A DNA stretch of 35,559 nucleotides, taken from a virus. The notes below the pieces were generated by a model. The model searched no databases, was not told the DNA's origin, and worked only from the letters and a program-made list of their open reading frames with translations. Shown here in pieces: positions 29,835 through 35,559 of the stretch; the stretch's first letter is position 1, and each line of letters begins with the position of its first letter. The position numbers and the translations under genes were made by a program. Location of the stretch: the IMG/VR virus record IMGVR_UViG_3300010354_000258, positions 1-35,559 of that record; one strand, given 5' to 3'.

Positions 29835-30061
29835 AGCTCTACGCCAGCGCCAAGGGGGAGCGACGACTCCACATCGTCAAGGACTTGCATGGTCCGGCGC
29901 TGTGTGGAGAGCGCCCACCGGCGGGCTGGCATCAGGGGCACTTGCGCCCGCCCGGGGGTGACTGGAAACTCTGCGCTCGATGCTCTCGTGGTCAGCCGTC
30001 TGGATCACGGTCGTCAGAAACACCTTCCCCGATAACGCCACCAGCCCTTCGCCGTAGATGA
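29831..30061 (+). CDS. Small Cys-containing protein at the convergent junction
   Basis: Starts at a GTG overlapping the upstream stop (GTGA); the frame is open for 76 residues. Residues 1-53 look like a real zinc-binding domain (ALCGERPP at about 24-31 and LCARC at 47-51, i.e. Cys pairs). The last 22 residues, PSGSRSSETPSPITPPALRRR, lie opposite an antisense gene and look like a shadow of it. The natural end may therefore be extended by read-on, or a sequencing error may hide an earlier stop. Confidence 0.5.
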   Translation: MKLYASAKGERRLHIVKDLHGPALCGERPPAGWHQGHLRPPGGDWKLCARCSRGQPSGSRSSETPSPITPPALRRR

Positions 30062-30107
30062 TGGCGGGCTCGTTGCTGCCGGGGATAGCCTGCTGGATGT
30101 AGATCAT
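29877..30107 (-). CDS. Hypothetical small protein, last gene of leftward operon
   Basis: Its ATG overlaps the stop of the RuvC-like gene (ATGA). The first about 45 residues (MIYIQQAIPGSNEPAIIYG, then VFLTTVIQTADHESIE) look like a genuine folded, beta-rich domain. The remaining 30 residues lie opposite the + strand Cys-containing gene and look like its shadow. The two converging frames overlap by 185 bases. Function unknown. Confidence 0.5.
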   Translation of the reverse strand: MIYIQQAIPGSNEPAIIYGEGLVALSGKVFLTTVIQTADHESIERRVSSHPRAGASAPDASPPVGALHTAPDHASP

Positions 30108-30649
30108 TTGGCTTTGCCTTTCGGAAGTCCGAGGGGATTGGCGCGAACGACTTCAAGAATACGCTTGCGATCCGCGTTGGACTGTGCAAGCGGGGTGTCG
30201 GCATACGCGGCGGCCATTACTGCCAGATTGAAGGCGTCGCATTGGTTGTCGTCTTCAAAGCGAAAGCCCCACTCGTCAAATGTTGATACTGCCATGACAA
30301 TCTTGTCAGCGGCTCCGTTGCCTGTTGTCCATTTCTTCAAGACGTTAGGCGGTACGACGATGTACGGTATGCCTTGTGTATACAGCCACAGTCGAATGAC
30401 GCCGCCCAACTCGCCCAGATAGAACTGATTATTCTTGCTTCCGAACGAATAGCCTTCGATGGCGGCGTGCGTAATATCGGTACCAGCTAGAGCTTGGGCC
30501 AATGCCGATTGAATCCATTTGAGGCGCGGCGTTTCTTTTAGGGCGGGCGGCGGGGATAGCGTCGTGATCTTGGAAGCGGTCACGTCGTCGGGTGAAACCA
30601 ACGCTAGCCCGGTTGCTCGCAATGAGAGGTCCAGCCCTACGAACGACAT
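30104..30649 (-). CDS. RuvC-like Holliday junction resolvase / RNase H-fold nuclease
   Basis: A 181-residue protein with an AAGGAG ribosome site before its ATG. The RNase H-fold acidic residues are in place: Asp7 in GLDLS, Glu65 in IEGYSFG, and Asp134/Asp138 in EDDNQCDAF. The VPPNVLKKWTTGNGAADK segment (98-116) is typical of RuvC-type resolvases of phages. It should cut branched DNA before packaging, or act in recombination. It lies near the end of the leftward operon with methyltransferases and zinc-finger proteins. The upstream frame overlaps its first 221 bases. Confidence 0.88.
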   Translation of the reverse strand: MSFVGLDLSLRATGLALVSPDDVTASKITTLSPPPALKETPRLKWIQSALAQALAGTDITHAAIEGYSFGSKNNQFYLGELGGVIRLWLYTQGIPYIVVPPNVLKKWTTGNGAADKIVMAVSTFDEWGFRFEDDNQCDAFNLAVMAAAYADTPLAQSNADRKRILEVVRANPLGLPKGKAK

Positions 30650-30971
30650 CCTCGTACTCCTTACACTCAGGACAGTCTTGCGCCGTTACGATGCGGGCAC
30701 CACAGCGATCGCACCACGCAAGTAATCGGGCGGTGGCGTTCGCCAACCGTTTGCGCCAGTCGATAAGAATGACCTCCCGCATATCCCAGATGATGTGCAG
30801 GCACTCGACCCGACCGCAGTACGCCAGCCCCGTCAGCGGTATTCGCTTGTCGGCGGGGCTTAGACGGTAGGGTGCGGGGGCGTTCCGCACGAGTTGATGG
30901 CAACCCGGGCAGACTGGTATCTGACCAAACGCGGAATCGAGCCATTGCTGATAAAGAGCTTTCAGGGTCAC
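30429..30971 (-). CDS. Zinc-ribbon protein with long read-on tail
   Basis: The start is GTG at 30971, overlapping the upstream stop (GTGA). The N-terminal 108 residues hold Cys21/Cys24, Cys52/Cys57 and a classic ribbon Cys87/Cys90 with Cys100/Cys103 (CDRCGARIVTAQDCPEC). After residue about 108 the frame runs on through the RuvC-like gene for 221 bases with shadow-like composition, so the functional part is probably the first 108 residues. It could be a DNA-binding or adaptor protein for the nuclease that follows. The extra tail may be real or due to a frame error. Confidence 0.6.
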   Translation of the reverse strand: MTLKALYQQWLDSAFGQIPVCPGCHQLVRNAPAPYRLSPADKRIPLTGLAYCGRVECLHIIWDMREVILIDWRKRLANATARLLAWCDRCGARIVTAQDCPECKEYEDVVRRAGPLIASNRASVGFTRRRDRFQDHDAIPAARPKRNAAPQMDSIGIGPSSSWYRYYARRHRRLFVRKQE

Positions 30972-31555
30972 GCCAGACCTCGCTGCGTGAGGTGGCGCAG
31001 TACACCGTCCACATCAGCCGCGAAGTCAGGGTACAGCGCATACAGCCGCTCGCCGCGCTGGACGCCCCGGATGGAGTTTGAGATGTTCTTGGTGAACAGG
31101 ACCGCCATTTTCTCGTGAGGAAGATTGGTCAGGTTCTTCAGAACCAGCATCGCCACCGTCCGCATATGCACGTAGGGGGCGCGTTGGCTTGTGCCGTACA
31201 GCAACAAGGCCGCCGACACATCGAAGTACTCGGCCACTCCGCTGACAATCTGGAGGTACTTGGCAAACTCCGGGTGAGCCTTCAGGTGTTCTTCGCGGTA
31301 CTGTTGCCAATGGTCGGCACAGTACGTCAGGTAAACCGGAGGCTTGTCGCAGAAGTAGCAAGGCTCTGCCATAAGCCGCTTGGCCGTGCTGTCGTCGTAA
31401 ACCCGTTTGGCGTGGCACTCCTTGCAGACGCTGCGCACCGTGTAGGAGTTGTTGCCTGCACGGTAGAACTCCGTGAGTTCCAACTCGCGCTGGCACTTCT
31501 TGCAGACCTTGCGACCTTGCCGCGCTTTACGGGGTGATGAGGCTGGCGAGTCCAT
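30968..31555 (-). CDS. Zinc-finger protein with DnaA domain IV-like C-terminus
   Basis: I choose ATG 31555, which has GGAGG eight bases before it, over the longer frame from 31603. The 195-residue product has two Cys clusters: Cys18/Cys21 with Cys44/Cys47 (treble-clef style) and Cys66/Cys69 with Cys79/His82. Residues about 98-165 follow the DnaA C-terminal DNA-binding pattern: VAEYFDVS, then MRTVAMLVLKNLTNLPHEKMAVLF and SIRGVQRGERL. The usual RDHTTV signature helix is replaced by KNISNSI. It may recognise a DNA site, perhaps a phage origin or operator. There is no AAA+ ATPase part. The DnaA relation is read by eye. Confidence 0.72.
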   Translation of the reverse strand: MDSPASSPRKARQGRKVCKKCQRELELTEFYRAGNNSYTVRSVCKECHAKRVYDDSTAKRLMAEPCYFCDKPPVYLTYCADHWQQYREEHLKAHPEFAKYLQIVSGVAEYFDVSAALLLYGTSQRAPYVHMRTVAMLVLKNLTNLPHEKMAVLFTKNISNSIRGVQRGERLYALYPDFAADVDGVLRHLTQRGLA

Positions 31556-32138
31556 CCAGTTCCTCCCGAATATCCAGTCCTGAAATCTCGTTGCCGACGA
31601 CATCCCAGCCGTCTACCATCGACCTCCCAAACAACTCCAGCTTGCGGAGGTCCGGGTACATCTCCTCAATGCGCTGCCGCACCGTCTCAGGCTTGGCGCT
31701 GTGCCAAATCTTGCCGTCCTTGCGCGGGTGCGGCTCGATGATCACGCTGTCCACCAGCCGCTTGCGTGGCGTCAAAGGCTTGCCTTTGAAGGCGATGTAA
31801 ACATCTTCTGCGTTGCTGGCGGTGGTGTAGCCCGGCCCCCGGAACGTGCCGCCGTTCGGGTAGGTCTTGACCCACACGAAGGCCCGGGTGCAGTACCGGA
31901 AGCCCCACCGCTCGATGACCTGCTGCGTCAGGTACAGTCCCTTGGACGGCGTGGCCCACAGGAACAGGACGGCTTGGTCATCCAGCAAGGGTGCCAGATT
32001 GTTGACCAGACCCATGATGTCGCCGTCGGTCATCACGGGGTACTGCCCATGAACGCCACCACCGAACTTGGTGTCGGTGTGTACGGCCCGCTGGTTGAAT
32101 GCCCACGGCGGGTCCGCATATACAAGCTGATACTTCAC
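31527..32138 (-). CDS. MT-A70 family adenine methyltransferase
   Basis: The start is GTG at 32138 in a GTGA overlap with the upstream stop; a longer frame from 32225 is rejected because its first 29 residues shadow that gene. The 203 residues contain the catalytic DPPW at 9-12, LFLWATPSKGLYL (about 57-69) and the WVKTYPNGG and TASNAEDVYIAFKG segments of the MT-A70 fold. It transfers a methyl group from S-adenosylmethionine, most likely to adenine N6 in phage DNA. It shares an operon with a second methyltransferase. No matching restriction endonuclease is seen, so self-protection or regulation is likely. Confidence 0.9.
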   Translation of the reverse strand: MKYQLVYADPPWAFNQRAVHTDTKFGGGVHGQYPVMTDGDIMGLVNNLAPLLDDQAVLFLWATPSKGLYLTQQVIERWGFRYCTRAFVWVKTYPNGGTFRGPGYTTASNAEDVYIAFKGKPLTPRKRLVDSVIIEPHPRKDGKIWHSAKPETVRQRIEEMYPDLRKLELFGRSMVDGWDVVGNEISGLDIREELDGLASLITP

Positions 32139-32443
32139 CTGACCTCCGTGACTTGTTTGATGGCAGCCTTGAGGAGGTCTGCAATGATGGGCTCCGCCAA
32201 GATTTCTTCCCGGCTGATGTCCCACATCACGCCTGCCTCGCCCAGCTTGCGGGCAATCGTTACCGCCTCAGACCGCTGCTGGAACGGCCCGCAGATACGG
32301 GTCAGCGACTCCTCGTGCGTGACCTCGTACCCGAACCAGTTGGACTCCGTAATCAACAGGCCCGGGGTCGAACAAGTCCACGCGCCAACCTTCGCCGTGC
32401 CTCCATCAACGAGCGGCACCTCCACGTATCGTGGTGCTTTCAT
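32135..32443 (-). CDS. Hypothetical protein
   Basis: A 102-residue protein with an AGGAGG site before its ATG. N-terminal half appears beta-rich (VEVPLVDGGTAKVGAWT, then LLITESNWFGYEVTHEE), and the C-terminal half is helical (SEAVTIARKLGEAG, then ADLLKAAIKQV). Only two Cys, so not obviously zinc-binding. The stop overlaps the GTG of the MT-A70 gene, suggesting coupled expression. No family recognised. Confidence 0.7.
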   Translation of the reverse strand: MKAPRYVEVPLVDGGTAKVGAWTCSTPGLLITESNWFGYEVTHEESLTRICGPFQQRSEAVTIARKLGEAGVMWDISREEILAEPIIADLLKAAIKQVTEVR

Positions 32444-32451
32444 TCTGCCTC

Positions 32452-32655
32452 CTACGCAAGAAGTTCGTACACCTTTGCCGGACCAAGGCTCATCAGCATA
32501 TCGAGGGCGCCTCGGACCAGTTCTGACTTAGATACCTTTACACCGTGCGTCAGGCGCAAGTCAAGTAGCAACTGCTCCATACGCATGTCTAGTTCCTGCG
32601 GGATGTAGTAAGTGGCCCGCATGTTCAGGGAACCCGCCTCGAAATCCGAAGACAT
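32452..32655 (-). CDS. Ribbon-helix-helix DNA-binding regulator
   Basis: A 67-residue protein with AAGGAG before its ATG. Residues 12-19 (MRATYYIP) form the expected beta strand, followed by two helices (about 20-34 and 42-60, with KSELVRGALDMLMSLG), the Arc/MetJ/CopG fold. RHH dimers bind DNA through the paired strands. It is the first gene after a predicted promoter with an inverted repeat, so it probably represses itself and the downstream genes (hypothetical protein, MT-A70, zinc-finger/DnaA-like, zinc ribbon, RuvC-like). Confidence 0.82.
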   Translation of the reverse strand: MSSDFEAGSLNMRATYYIPQELDMRMEQLLLDLRLTHGVKVSKSELVRGALDMLMSLGPAKVYELLA

Positions 32656-32678
32656 GGCAATCTCCTTCCTGTCTCGTT

Positions 32679-32707
32679 AGTGTATCACATGCGTGTACGG
32701 TTGTCTA
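32679..32707 (-). promoter_or_regulatory. Leftward sigma70-like promoter before RHH gene
   Basis: On the minus strand TAGACA (32707-32702) and TACACT (32684-32679) are separated by exactly 17 bases, close to -35 and -10 consensus. Transcription would start near 32672, about 17 bases before the RHH start codon, leaving room for its AAGGAG site. It lies in the only AT-richer gap of the leftward operon. Confidence 0.6.
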
Positions 32708-32729
32708 GCATAACATAAACGCATGCTAG
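32705..32729. promoter_or_regulatory. Inverted repeat, candidate operator
   Basis: CTAGCAT at 32705-32711 and ATGCTAG at 32723-32729 form a perfect 7-bp inverted repeat with an 11-base spacer. It touches the predicted -35 box, and the far arm covers the stop codon of the upstream zinc-ribbon gene. A GCATGC palindrome lies inside. Likely binding site for the RHH protein, or alternatively a weak stem-loop. Confidence 0.5.
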
Positions 32730-33103
32730 GCGCTGCACAGGCGGTCCACCGTATCCGCAAGATCAATGCACTCGATGCACATCTGGTCCTTGCCGCGCTC
32801 GCTGGGCCGCTCGCCGCAGGCTTGGCAAGGCGCGGGCGGCTTCCGTGTTTCCCGCAGCCTGTCCCGAATGGCAAGCCGCTTGCACTCAAGACATACAGCC
32901 CTATCGTACGCCATCTCGACTTCCTTGCTGGACTTGCCGCAATGAATGCAGTTGTAAACATTCTTGGCACGGCGAGCCGCTACCTGTTTGGCGTGGCAAG
33001 GCTTGCACAGGCGACCGCTTTTCAGGTTCTTGGTTGCGCCACAGACATTACACGCCCTGCCTTGCGGCCTCGATTCTGGCTGTTGCGATCGCTGCGTATT
33101 CAT
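32726..33103 (-). CDS. Triple Cys-pair zinc-finger protein
   Basis: I choose ATG 33103, giving 125 residues and a 56-base overlap with the methyltransferase gene; no clear ribosome site precedes it, so coupling is likely. Three similar units each carry two CxxC pairs: 18/21 with 33/36, 52/55 with 71/74, and 93/96 with 109/112. The first is followed by a basic HAKQVAARRAKN helix. This looks like a tandem treble-clef or zinc-ribbon protein, suited to nucleic acid or protein binding, similar to HNH-associated Cys domains but without an HNH catalytic core. Confidence 0.7.
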   Translation of the reverse strand: MNTQRSQQPESRPQGRACNVCGATKNLKSGRLCKPCHAKQVAARRAKNVYNCIHCGKSSKEVEMAYDRAVCLECKRLAIRDRLRETRKPPAPCQACGERPSERGKDQMCIECIDLADTVDRLCSA

Positions 33104-34037
33104 CCGATAGTTCAAATCCGACAAAGTTGAATCCTTCCAATACCGCCGCCTTGCCGGTGCTGCCGGACCCGGCGAAGGGGTCCAGCACCGTACCGCCCGG
33201 CGGCACAATCATCTTGGCCAAGTACCGAAGCAAGGCCGTGGGTTTGACCGTGGGGTGGTGGTTGCGGCGCTTTGTCACGCTACCCAGCGAGCCGTCATTG
33301 CGCCCCTTCATCCCGCCCGCAGGTCGGGCGTCGAAGTCGTCCAGCCCCTCGTCGCGGTCCTTTGCTGTCGCCTTGCTACAGAAGAAGAATCGGGCAGCGG
33401 ACCCGAAGTCGGTCACGCCAGTCTGGAACTGCTGCACGGTCTTGAGGTCGCCCTTCTCGATAAATCGAAAGCCACCATCGAGCTTCTTCATCCCGACTTG
33501 GCCCTTCACCTCGGGGAACAGGTCTACGACTTCCGCGCTCCCGTCGTGCAGGATGTTGGCTGGCCATCGACCACTTACGTCGGGCACTCTGCACTCGTCG
33601 ATGTTGATAGCCCCCGTGCCAAAGATGTTTACATTCTCCTCGACAGTAGCAAACAAGGGCTTCCGAGCAAGAAGAATCGGCTCGTAGGCGGGCTTCAGCG
33701 CGGTGCCCCAGCCCTGCCAGTCGCCGCCGAGGTTGCGGGATTTGGGGAACCCGCTTGAGTACACCCACATCAGGCAGTCCCTGACTTCGAAACCCGCATC
33801 CTCGATAGCCACCGCGACCCGGTGGTACGTGCGCGTTGCCCCGAATACCAGCATATGAGCGCCGGGCTTCAGAACTCGCAGCACTTCCCGCCACAGATCC
33901 CGACTGAACGCGATGCCCGTCGAGTCCCAGCCCTTGCCCATCATCCCGATTTCGTAGGGCGGGTCGGTGATGACAGCATCAAGACTGTCAGACTCCAACC
34001 ACGCTAGACCATCACGGCAATCGCAGTTCAGGATCAT
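33048..34037 (-). CDS. Beta-class DNA methyltransferase (N6-adenine or N4-cytosine)
   Basis: A 329-residue protein with GGAGGA ahead of its ATG. The catalytic TDPPYEIG (DPPY 25-28) comes first and the AdoMet-binding DPFAGSGSTG (286-295) comes near the end; this order defines the beta class (N6_N4_Mtase). NHHPTVKPTALLRYLA (about 258-273) is the conserved element before the AdoMet site. The long middle (about 120-250) is the target-recognition region. It would methylate phage DNA and block host restriction. The start overlaps the stop of the 39-residue zinc-finger gene (TGATG). Confidence 0.93.
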   Translation of the reverse strand: MILNCDCRDGLAWLESDSLDAVITDPPYEIGMMGKGWDSTGIAFSRDLWREVLRVLKPGAHMLVFGATRTYHRVAVAIEDAGFEVRDCLMWVYSSGFPKSRNLGGDWQGWGTALKPAYEPILLARKPLFATVEENVNIFGTGAINIDECRVPDVSGRWPANILHDGSAEVVDLFPEVKGQVGMKKLDGGFRFIEKGDLKTVQQFQTGVTDFGSAARFFFCSKATAKDRDEGLDDFDARPAGGMKGRNDGSLGSVTKRRNHHPTVKPTALLRYLAKMIVPPGGTVLDPFAGSGSTGKAAVLEGFNFVGFELSDEYAAIATARIEAARQGV

Positions 34038-34156
34038 CAGTCCTCCAGATGAGCGTGTTCCGCTGAATACTGGCAGACGAGGGAGCAGTATCGGTTGTAG
34101 GTGCCGACCATCTTCTCGAAGTCAGTACCGCACCACAAGCACTGGTCAGTTTCCAC
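34037..34156 (-). CDS. 39-residue FCS-like zinc-finger micro-protein
   Basis: A short frame beginning at GTG 34156 with GAGGA about nine bases upstream and ending in a TGATG overlap with the methyltransferase ATG. It reads CLWCGTDF near the start and YCSLVC at 23-28, giving Cys6/Cys9 with Cys24/Cys28, the layout of MYM/FCS-type or DUF2116-like small zinc fingers. Its start overlaps the end of the upstream coiled-coil gene. Despite its size the Cys spacing and double coupling make it convincing. Function unknown; perhaps a regulatory partner of the methyltransferase. Confidence 0.65.
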   Translation of the reverse strand: METDQCLWCGTDFEKMVGTYNRYCSLVCQYSAEHAHLED

Positions 34157-34316
34157 GAAGCAGTTTCCTCAGTCGGTCGATGGTTTCCGCGTCCTTGTCC
34201 ATCTTGATCAAGTACGCGCCTTTGAAGCGAAGGCAATGTTCCCACTCCTGCAATGCCTTCTCAAGCGCGGCTTCGAGGTCTTCGACGCGCTCCATCAGGT
34301 GTTTGATCTGTCCCAC
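34146..34316 (-). CDS. 56-residue coiled-coil micro-protein
   Basis: A short frame from GTG 34316, immediately after the stop of the previous gene (TAAGTG), to TGA at 34146. It reads QIKHLMERVEDLEAALEKAL, then LIKMDKDAETIDRLRKLLRGN: two amphipathic helices with clear heptad hydrophobics. It overlaps the next start by 11 bases. No ribosome site is obvious, so re-initiation after the upstream gene is likely. Role unknown. Confidence 0.6.
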   Translation of the reverse strand: MGQIKHLMERVEDLEAALEKALQEWEHCLRFKGAYLIKMDKDAETIDRLRKLLRGN

Positions 34317-34517
34317 TTATCCGTCCTTGAGCGTCTCGTCCAATCGAATCTCCGCGCCCCGGAGGGCCTGAAGATTCACGGTCGTTGGGTGCAGCGCCCA
34401 TTCTCGCATGGCCTCGATGACCGCCATAGCCGCTGTGAACCGCGATTCCAGAATCGTGATGCGGAAATCGTCCGCCTCTTTCATCTGGGCAATCTGAGCC
34501 AGTGCGTCGCTAATCAC
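34317..34517 (-). CDS. Small helical protein
   Basis: The best start is GTG 34517, with AAGGAG six to eight bases upstream and a GTGA overlap with the previous stop; a TTG 30 bases earlier is less likely. The 66 residues are mainly helical (DALAQIAQMKEADDFRITIL, then FTAAMAVIEAMREWAL), with no Cys and no membrane segment. Unknown function; part of a set of tiny coupled genes. Confidence 0.65.
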   Translation of the reverse strand: MISDALAQIAQMKEADDFRITILESRFTAAMAVIEAMREWALHPTTVNLQALRGAEIRLDETLKDG

Positions 34518-34840
34518 AGGATGCTCCTTCCGAGTCCGCCAATCCAAACGGAGGCTTCTGCCTGAAACTTCTCAGACGCAGCCAAGCTGCGGGCTTCCGC
34601 CATCAGTGCCCGCAAGAACCCGTCGTAGCGGTAGCTGTCGCTTTCCAGCCAGTCCTCGAACTCCTCTTGGTCAGCATCCGTTGGGAGGCCCATACCAGTC
34701 ACGTCCAGCACCATCCGAACCCGCTTGAGGTACACCCCATTCCCCACGTTCACTGGTACAGGGAAGTCCACGAGGGTGCTGTATTGCCGGTCTGGGCGCT
34801 GCTCCTGCGTCCCCTCCATGAACACCGTGTATGTTGACAT
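34514..34840 (-). CDS. Hypothetical protein
   Basis: I choose ATG 34840, which has AAAGGAG just upstream, over the longer frame from 34924 whose first 28 residues shadow the preceding gene. The 108-residue product starts with beta-type residues (STYTVFMEGTQ, VNVGNGVYLKRVRMVLDV) and ends helical (FLRALMAEARSLAASEKF). No motif recognised. The preceding gene's frame overlaps it by 170 bases. Confidence 0.68.
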   Translation of the reverse strand: MSTYTVFMEGTQEQRPDRQYSTLVDFPVPVNVGNGVYLKRVRMVLDVTGMGLPTDADQEEFEDWLESDSYRYDGFLRALMAEARSLAASEKFQAEASVWIGGLGRSIL

Positions 34841-35465
34841 CAGTTGCTCCTTTCGTGATGTCGTAGAAATAAGCGCGACTCGCCTCGGTCGCCCACTTGC
34901 CCGTCCCCTCACACTTCCAGACATGACTGTTCACCAAGTAGTCAGGCTTGGCGGCGAACGGGTTGACGATAAAGCTGGGGTCCGCCCAGAGCATCCGGTT
35001 GTTCGGTTGCGCGGCGAAGTTGCCGTTCTCAAGCCGGATGATGTGGGCGCACTTGTGTCCGATCTCACCGGGGTTCTCGGCGTACTCGGACCCGTACCAA
35101 TCGACGGTGAACATGTACTCGCCGTCGTACCACTTGCCGTCCTTCAGGACGGTGCGGCAGGCGGCGCGGGCAAGGTGGCTGTAGGTGTGGACCGCCACGT
35201 CGTAGGACATGCAGTCCCACAGTTGCAGGTGGTCCAGATCCTGCTCGGGCGCGGATTCCTTCCAGCACAAGGCGTGGATCGGCAACCGCGCAATCTGGGC
35301 ACCGTCCTCGGTCAGGACGTGGAAGCCCAGCGCCCGGCCCTGGATGCTGGCGACGCCGAACACGATACAGGGGATATGCTCGCCCTTCTCGCGCACGAGG
35401 TCGTACAGGAACTCTGCTCGGATGAACGCCTGAAACACAGGCACGTCAGCGTTAAGGGTACTCAC
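34671..35465 (-). CDS. Conserved-looking phage hypothetical with read-on tail
   Basis: The start is GTG 35465 behind GGAGG, overlapping the upstream stop (GTGA); the longer frame from 35546 is rejected. Of 264 residues, about 1-208 look like a genuine protein rich in Trp, Tyr and His (HALCWKE, WYDGEYMFTVDWYGSEY, NNRMLWADPSFIVNPFAA, HVWKCEGTGKW, YFYDITKG). The last about 56 residues overlap the next gene and look like its shadow. The domain is unknown to me; the many aromatics and paired Cys/His could suggest a binding or enzymatic role, but no catalytic motif is identifiable. Confidence 0.62.
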   Translation of the reverse strand: MSTLNADVPVFQAFIRAEFLYDLVREKGEHIPCIVFGVASIQGRALGFHVLTEDGAQIARLPIHALCWKESAPEQDLDHLQLWDCMSYDVAVHTYSHLARAACRTVLKDGKWYDGEYMFTVDWYGSEYAENPGEIGHKCAHIIRLENGNFAAQPNNRMLWADPSFIVNPFAAKPDYLVNSHVWKCEGTGKWATEASRAYFYDITKGATDVNIHGVHGGDAGAAPRPAIQHPRGLPCTSERGEWGVPQAGSDGAGRDWYGPPNGC

Positions 35466-35559
35466 TTGGCTGCCTCCGGTACCGCCGCTGCGTACTTGGG
35501 GTGACACCGCTCCAAGTACGGACACACCATCTTCCCGTTGTGACACGGGCTATTGAACG
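35462..35559 (-). CDS. Cys-rich protein, C-terminal end only
   Basis: The frame enters from beyond the right edge and stops at 35462, overlapping the next start. The 31 visible residues read FNSPCHNGKMVCPYLERCHP followed by a short Ala-rich tail. The three Cys and two His suggest a small zinc- or metal-binding protein, fitting the series of Cys-rich genes in this operon. Start and length are unknown. Confidence 0.5.
   Translation of the reverse strand, partial: FNSPCHNGKMVCPYLERCHPKYAAAVPEAAK

Noticed and set aside
34012-34245. 77-residue antisense-strand frame between the methyltransferase and small helical genes
   Set aside because: Competes with two better supported short frames (34037-34156 and 34146-34316) that have Cys spacing, heptads and coupled starts.

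Overview
The window is part of the genome of a tailed double-stranded DNA bacteriophage. A podovirus-like, short-tailed particle is the best guess. The layout runs from capsid protein to small virion proteins, head-tail adaptors, a nozzle-like protein, one very large tail fibre, three putative internal or ejected proteins (one of 3560 residues) and a lysis cassette. I see no tape-measure or contractile-sheath gene, no ribosomal or metabolic genes, and no tRNA. DNA is GC-rich with strong third-position bias, which creates many long antisense shadow frames. The GC content and Shine-Dalgarno-led starts fit a phage of a Gram-negative, perhaps proteobacterial, host, but the host cannot be read from this sequence.

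Layout. Positions 1-29.8 kb are a rightward (+) late region. It begins inside the major capsid protein. Three small beta-rich virion proteins follow, two of them related 140-residue paralogues separated by a strong hairpin. Next come an AT-hook-like protein, two tandem adaptor paralogues, a 1090-residue tail protein carrying a kelch propeller, and a 1739-residue repeat-built fibre. A coiled-coil peptide and two glutamine-rich, coiled-coil internal proteins precede the giant 10.7-kb gene. That gene sits directly behind a sigma70-like promoter placed so close that its mRNA could be leaderless. The lysis cassette (coiled-coil/TM protein, M15 endolysin, second membrane protein) and then an unusual run of at least six small Lys-rich or Lys/Met-rich proteins close the + region. 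A bidirectional hairpin terminator lies inside that run.

Positions 29.9-35.56 kb are a leftward (-) operon entering from beyond the right edge. It is densely packed with ATGA/GTGA/TGATG overlaps. It encodes DNA-directed functions: a beta-class DNA methyltransferase, an MT-A70 methyltransferase, a RuvC-like resolvase, a ribbon-helix-helix regulator with its own promoter and inverted repeat, a zinc-finger protein with a DnaA domain IV-like C-terminus, several other Cys-rich proteins and small coiled-coil proteins. Two of the small genes (39 and 56 residues) are below the usual ORF cut-off.

The two transcription units converge at about 29.9-30.1 kb with overlapping gene ends and no visible terminator. 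The most unusual items are the giant mosaic protein with its leaderless-type promoter, the histone-H1-like/Lys-Met-rich gene cluster, the zinc-finger/DnaA-IV-like fusion, the kelch insertion in the tail protein, and several unusually long gene-end overlaps. No stretch above 300 bases lacks a gene.
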